Shown one piece after another: positions 6,297-9,735 of a DNA stretch of 9,735 bases. The DNA lies in contig CANRGF010000024.1 of the NCBI GenBank assembly GCA_947630075.1, positions 1 through 9,735 on the forward strand. The letters are read 5' to 3'. The number at the start of each line of letters is the position of its first letter. Positions within the stretch are counted from its first letter, which is position 1. Source of the stretch: an uncultured Clostridia bacterium. GTDB lineage: Bacteria > Bacillota > Clostridia > Christensenellales > UBA1242. The notes beneath the pieces were generated by a model that was given only the letters and a program-made list of their open reading frames with translations, searched no databases and was not told the origin of the DNA. The position numbers and the translations under genes are program-made.

Positions 6297-6554
6297 TTAT
6301 TTTCTGCCAGTGTCCCCAAAAATCTGCTTGCGGAGCATTTCATATTCTGCATCGGTGGCTATGTTGAACTCTTTAACTACGCGCTCATAAATAGCTATAA
6401 CGCTTTTATTTGTGGTTTTTGCCTTTGCAGCGGTGAGCATTTTTTCTGCCACTTTGATTGCTCCTTGCCTATTCATACGAATATCCATAGCCACAATTTT
6501 TTCAATTATGTCCATGCACTTATTTTCAAATTCTTCGGTTGAAAGACCTGCCAT
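6297..6554 (-). CDS. Hypothetical helical protein, 85 aa, first gene of the sepF-lspA-rluD unit
   Basis: I do not recognise this protein. It seems entirely helical and soluble: an N-terminal helix with FENKCMDIIEKIVAMD (9-24), a second with GAIKVAEKMLTAAKAK (31-46), and a C-terminal part SVIAIYERVVKEF and TDAEYEMLRKQIFG. It has no membrane segment and a single Cys. The ATG at 6554 follows a good AAGAGGTG ribosome site and a near-consensus promoter, and sepF starts 9 bp after its stop, so the gene is clearly real. Its place at the head of a division and lipoprotein unit suggests, but does not show, a role in division or envelope growth. Confidence 0.85.
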   Translation of the reverse strand: MAGLSTEEFENKCMDIIEKIVAMDIRMNRQGAIKVAEKMLTAAKAKTTNKSVIAIYERVVKEFNIATDAEYEMLRKQIFGDTGRK

Positions 6555-6573
6555 AATTCACCTCTTAATGTTT

Positions 6574-6602
6574 ATTTTATATAAATTTATTTAATTTGTC
6601 AA
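6574..6602 (-). promoter_or_regulatory. Sigma-A promoter of the 85-aa gene-sepF-lspA-rluD unit
   Basis: On the minus strand a perfect -35 box TTGACA (6602-6597) is 17 bp from TAAAAT (6579-6574), which matches TATAAT at 5 of 6 positions. The expected start is near 6567, giving a leader of about 13 nt that begins just before the ribosome site AAGAGGTG (6566-6559). It lies between the terminator of the upstream gene and the 85-aa gene. Confidence 0.87.
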
Positions 6603-6635
6603 CTCTTTAATCCAAAAACTGCACAATTTTAAATT

Positions 6636-6670
6636 AAAACGAAAAACCCTTGCATTAAGCTATGCAAAGG
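6636..6670 (-). terminator. Rho-independent terminator after the large surface protein gene
   Basis: On the minus strand a 9-bp stem, CCTTTGCAT (6670-6662) with ATGCAAGGG (6655-6647) and one G-T wobble, encloses a 6-nt loop. It is followed by the T-rich run TTTTTCGTTTT (6646-6636). It begins 9 nt after the stop codon of the large gene and isolates it from the next promoter. Confidence 0.92.
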
Positions 6671-6679
6671 TTAATCAAT

Positions 6680-9600
6680 TTATACATTTTTTGGAAGTGA
6701 AAATTTAACTACTATATTGTTAAATGTTTTTCCGCCTGCAGTTACAGAACATATAATCTCCACTTCTGTGATGTCATCGCCTGGGTGAGATTTTTTATAG
6801 TCTATCAACGCCTGATTGCTGATTTTTATTTGTCCGTTTTGGTTAGTGATTGATCCTGCTAATTCGCCACCATCTACCACCGTGATGCTACCAGATTGCC
6901 CTTCCCTTACAAATGTGCCATCTAAGCTATTGCTAAACTTATAAACCATGTTGCTTGTGCTAATGCTTGATTCTATTCCGTCTGTATATGGCACTAGGAA
7001 GTAGTCAAATGCGGCTGTGTTGTAATTAATCGTTAGCACGCTGCTAGACGCATGAATGAAATAGAATGTTGAACTAAGGTTATAAACCGGATTTGCGCTA
7101 CCACCACCAGACCACACCGCGCTATAAACATTATAACTGCTGTCATTAACATCAAATGAGTACACACTAGTGGAAGAAGCTGTGCTTGAGGCATTTTTTA
7201 CCCAAGATGTTGATGGTGAAGTGCCCACACCAATGATTTCGTAATCATGCTCTTTATCAAACTTTTGACCGCTGAATATTGAAGAAAGAGTGAACATCCC
7301 CTTTGGCGTGAGTGCATTTTTGGTGAATATTCTCAAGTCGCAAGAAAGGATTGCCGTGCCTGTTGATGTGGAAATTATTTCAATTTTGCCATTAAATTCA
7401 TTGCTGAAATAACCGCTGCCCAAATCCACACCAAATAGGCCTTTATCCAAACTGATGAGTGATTTGGTTGTGAGAGAACCTTCTCCCATTTTAATTTGTG
7501 CTGAACCGTCATTTAATTCTTTTATGAACGAAGCGAATGCCGAAATATTTCCAAAGTCTGACCTAAACACAACGCCCGAACCGCTAGACGTGGTGGTACG
7601 AGCAGTGCCCGGATATTGCGAGCCATTATCTGAGAGCACAACCACATCAGTTTGTGCAGAAGATAATTCAACCGTTCGCTCTCCACTGCTAAACTTTGTG
7701 CCTTCATTTGTGCAATCAAGTGTGGCTTCAACGCCGCCACCAGACACTGGCGAAATATCCATTTTTATATTTCCGGATATGTCGCTATAAACCACATATC
7801 TATTGGTGTTTGTTGTGTAAGTTAATGAGTATTGGAAAAGCTTTAAGCGAGTGCCGGATAGCTCTTCATCTGCATCAATATTTGTGTTTGCTGGCTGTAC
7901 GCTTTGATTGTTATACACTTTGAAAGTAACATAATATTCGTTTGAAATTTGACCCATATATTGGAATTTAAACTTATAAATGACTGCATAATAAACTCTT
8001 GGAGAGCCAGACATTTCCACATCTGGCAGAGTTACCGCTGCCATATAATTAGAACCACTGCCTTGAGAGAAAGTTATATTAGCGGAGTGCTTTTCTGCCG
8101 CCTCAAATGCTTGCACAACATCCATGCCATAACTATATCTTACTATAGCAAATTGTGCACCTCGCGTTGCTGTTTCTGTGAGGACTTCAATATTAGCAAA
8201 ACGAGTTGGATCGGTGGAGGAAGCGTTTATGCCTATGTTGAATGTGGAAGCCCCGTCAACAGACGCTGTGGAAACAAGGTATGCCGTGCTACCCGAACTG
8301 AAGCCGTTGCCACCTGCCCCTTCAAGAATGTTTCTTTCTTTTAACTCTTTATTTGCATAAGTGAATTTCACAAAGCCAAACACGTTAATTGTGATGAAGC
8401 GGACATAATCTCCATTGCCATTATCCGAGCCTGCAATAAGCTTTAAGATAATATCTCCAGAAAAGTCCTTATTAAACTTTAATTCGATTTTGCTTGCTGA
8501 TTTTTCAATGCTATAATCATTACTTTCGATTGCCGTGCCTTCCGAATTGCAAATTTGAATGTTAAATGCCGTTATGCCAAATGTGGCATTGTTATTTCTT
8601 GCTTTGTTATAAAGTGCGATATTTAGGCCGTTATAGTAGGTTTCGCTCCTACCTTCTTGATAAGTGCTTGTGTAATAAGATGTGCCGTTTAATTTGCTAT
8701 CGTCAAAAAGTGTGATTGTGTGGAATGGTGACGAAGCATTTCCCGTCATATAGTAATTATAAGTGTTTGTGGAGTTTGCAAGTTCACTTATAATTTCAGC
8801 GCCTGTGTCTGGATTGCCTTTATTTATGAAGAAATTGAAGGCGCATTTATCTGTGATGACCAACTCAATATTGCTAATCACTTTGCCCTCATAAACCATA
8901 TTGAAGAATATATGAATGATTGCGTCCGTGCCAGCGATTGAATAAAGTGTAATCGAATGGCTTCCTTGAGCAACTGAATATTTATAAATTTTATTGTCCT
9001 CTGCTAAGTTGCTCACAGAGTTGCCATTATAATAATAGAAACTATTGTTTCCGTCATATTGGAAAGTGATATGTTTTTCGATGTTGTCTGCTGTTTCAAC
9101 AGTGTTTGAATTAACATTGCCACTCAAATATTCATCTAAGATGACACTGGTGGTAGCGTAGGCTTCTAGTTGCTTTGTTTGGGTAATGCTTAAATTGTAG
9201 AAACCAATGTTGACATCTGCCATTTTGCCTCCGTCTCCATAGAGAGCGAGTGTGAATGCTAGAGAGTCAAACAATTTTGCGTTGGCAGTTCGATTAAACG
9301 AAATTGCCACATCTTTATTTGTGTTTCCCTTTAATTTAATGATCAACTGATATTCTGTGGAACTCAAGCCGAAGGATAAAGTATAAATTAAATCGCCATT
9401 TGCATCCATAAATCTAGAAGATGTCGATTGCAAGTTTATTTCATGGACATTTGGCCCGGTGTATGATGCAGTTGCACTGGTGATATAGAACGCTGTGTTT
9501 TGCTTATCAAGGAGTGAGCCTATCACGAACTCAGTTTGCTCACTATTTCCAAGCACTTTGTTTAACGTGAAGCTATTCACTTCATCTTTATCATCTATGA

Positions 9601-9735
9601 TAAATGAATAAGTGAGTGATTGTGTGGTGGAGATTTCTTCTGTGGAAACGAAATCACCCTCCGCCACATCTAAGCCATCATTGATTTTTGAGCCGTTTCT
9701 TTCACCCATTATTTGATAGACATATTGGTTGCTTA
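6680..9735 (-). CDS. Very large Ser/Thr/Asn-rich probable secreted or surface protein (5' end outside window)
   Basis: I do not recognise this protein. At least 1017 residues are visible. The frame stays open to the right edge of the window; the first Met (9709) has no ribosome site upstream and is probably internal. The sequence is rich in Ser, Thr, Asn, Tyr and Gly, poor in Cys (5) and Trp (2), and built of many short alternating beta-strand patterns, as in extracellular Ig-like or adhesin-type proteins. Three segments look like copies of one degenerate strand-turn-strand: FNMVYEGKVISNIELVI (about 8858-8910), FKFQYMGQISNEYYVTF (about 7923-7975) and CSVTAGGKTFNNIVVKF near the C-terminus. It ends KFSLPKNV, with no LPXTG sorting motif, membrane helix or charged tail, so any signal peptide or anchor must be N-terminal, outside the window. 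No catalytic motif was seen. A terminator follows. It is likely single-gene here; function unknown. Confidence 0.85.
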   Translation of the reverse strand, partial: SNQYVYQIMGERNGSKINDGLDVAEGDFVSTEEISTTQSLTYSFIIDDKDEVNSFTLNKVLGNSEQTEFVIGSLLDKQNTAFYITSATASYTGPNVHEINLQSTSSRFMDANGDLIYTLSFGLSSTEYQLIIKLKGNTNKDVAISFNRTANAKLFDSLAFTLALYGDGGKMADVNIGFYNLSITQTKQLEAYATTSVILDEYLSGNVNSNTVETADNIEKHITFQYDGNNSFYYYNGNSVSNLAEDNKIYKYSVAQGSHSITLYSIAGTDAIIHIFFNMVYEGKVISNIELVITDKCAFNFFINKGNPDTGAEIISELANSTNTYNYYMTGNASSPFHTITLFDDSKLNGTSYYTSTYQEGRSETYYNGLNIALYNKARNNNATFGITAFNIQICNSEGTAIESNDYSIEKSASKIELKFNKDFSGDIILKLIAGSDNGNGDYVRFITINVFGFVKFTYANKELKERNILEGAGGNGFSSGSTAYLVSTASVDGASTFNIGINASSTDPTRFANIEVLTETATRGAQFAIVRYSYGMDVVQAFEAAEKHSANITFSQGSGSNYMAAVTLPDVEMSGSPRVYYAVIYKFKFQYMGQISNEYYVTFKVYNNQSVQPANTNIDADEELSGTRLKLFQYSLTYTTNTNRYVVYSDISGNIKMDISPVSGGGVEATLDCTNEGTKFSSGERTVELSSAQTDVVVLSDNGSQYPGTARTTTSSGSGVVFRSDFGNISAFASFIKELNDGSAQIKMGEGSLTTKSLISLDKGLFGVDLGSGYFSNEFNGKIEIISTSTGTAILSCDLRIFTKNALTPKGMFTLSSIFSGQKFDKEHDYEIIGVGTSPSTSWVKNASSTASSTSVYSFDVNDSSYNVYSAVWSGGGSANPVYNLSSTFYFIHASSSVLTINYNTAAFDYFLVPYTDGIESSISTSNMVYKFSNSLDGTFVREGQSGSITVVDGGELAGSITNQNGQIKISNQALIDYKKSHPGDDITEVEIICSVTAGGKTFNNIVVKFSLPKNV

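Noticed and set aside
6086..6352. Minus-strand open frame of 88 aa overlapping sepF and the 85-aa gene
   Set aside because: It is an alternative frame across the junction of two real genes, without its own ribosome site or recognisable product.
6021..6542. Plus-strand open frame of 173 aa
   Set aside because: It is antisense to sepF and the 85-aa gene, both well supported; its product is rich in His, Phe and Cys and shows no domain.
7455..8360. Several plus-strand open frames of 60-131 aa opposite the large surface protein gene
   Set aside because: All are antisense to one long uninterrupted frame of more than 1000 codons; their products look like random translation.
9707..9709. ATG as the start of the large surface protein
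   Set aside because: The frame is open upstream to the window edge and there is no Shine-Dalgarno sequence before this ATG, so it is most likely an internal Met.

Overview
This window comes from a low-GC bacterium, most likely an uncultured member of the Firmicutes (Clostridia-like). The evidence is the tig-clpP-clpX cluster, SepF (a division protein of Gram-positive bacteria), Shine-Dalgarno sites close to AGGAGG, and AT-rich spacers. TGA is a stop (sepF ends with it) and TGG encodes Trp, so the standard bacterial code applies. I cannot place the organism more precisely. All real genes lie on the minus strand, so transcription runs from high to low coordinates.

In transcription order there are four blocks. 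(1) 9735-6680 is the 3' part of a very large Ser/Thr/Asn-rich, probably secreted or surface protein; its start lies outside the window and a clear terminator follows it. (2) 6602-4500 starts at a TTGACA-17-TAAAAT promoter and carries an unrecognised 85-aa helical protein, sepF, lspA and an rluD-type pseudouridine synthase, packed with 9-bp, 4-bp-overlap and 4-bp junctions. (3) 4404-3762 starts at a strong extended -10 promoter and carries two small membrane proteins in the same reading frame, separated by one TAA; a terminator ends it. (4) 3731-1 starts at a probable promoter and carries the proteostasis cluster: trigger factor, an unrecognised 153-aa protein, clpP, an AT-rich nucleoside 2-deoxyribosyltransferase-like protein and clpX, which runs off the left edge.

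Block 4 combines folding of nascent chains (trigger factor) with regulated proteolysis (the ClpXP machine). Two extra genes sit inside this otherwise conserved order. Block 2 joins cell division, lipoprotein maturation and rRNA modification. These genes are neighbours in other Firmicutes too, but here the ylmG, ylmH, divIVA and ileS genes usually found between them are absent. The least explained parts are the large surface protein, the small membrane pair behind a strong promoter, and the two genes inserted in the tig-clp cluster. I found no RNA gene, CRISPR array, insertion sequence or defence system.
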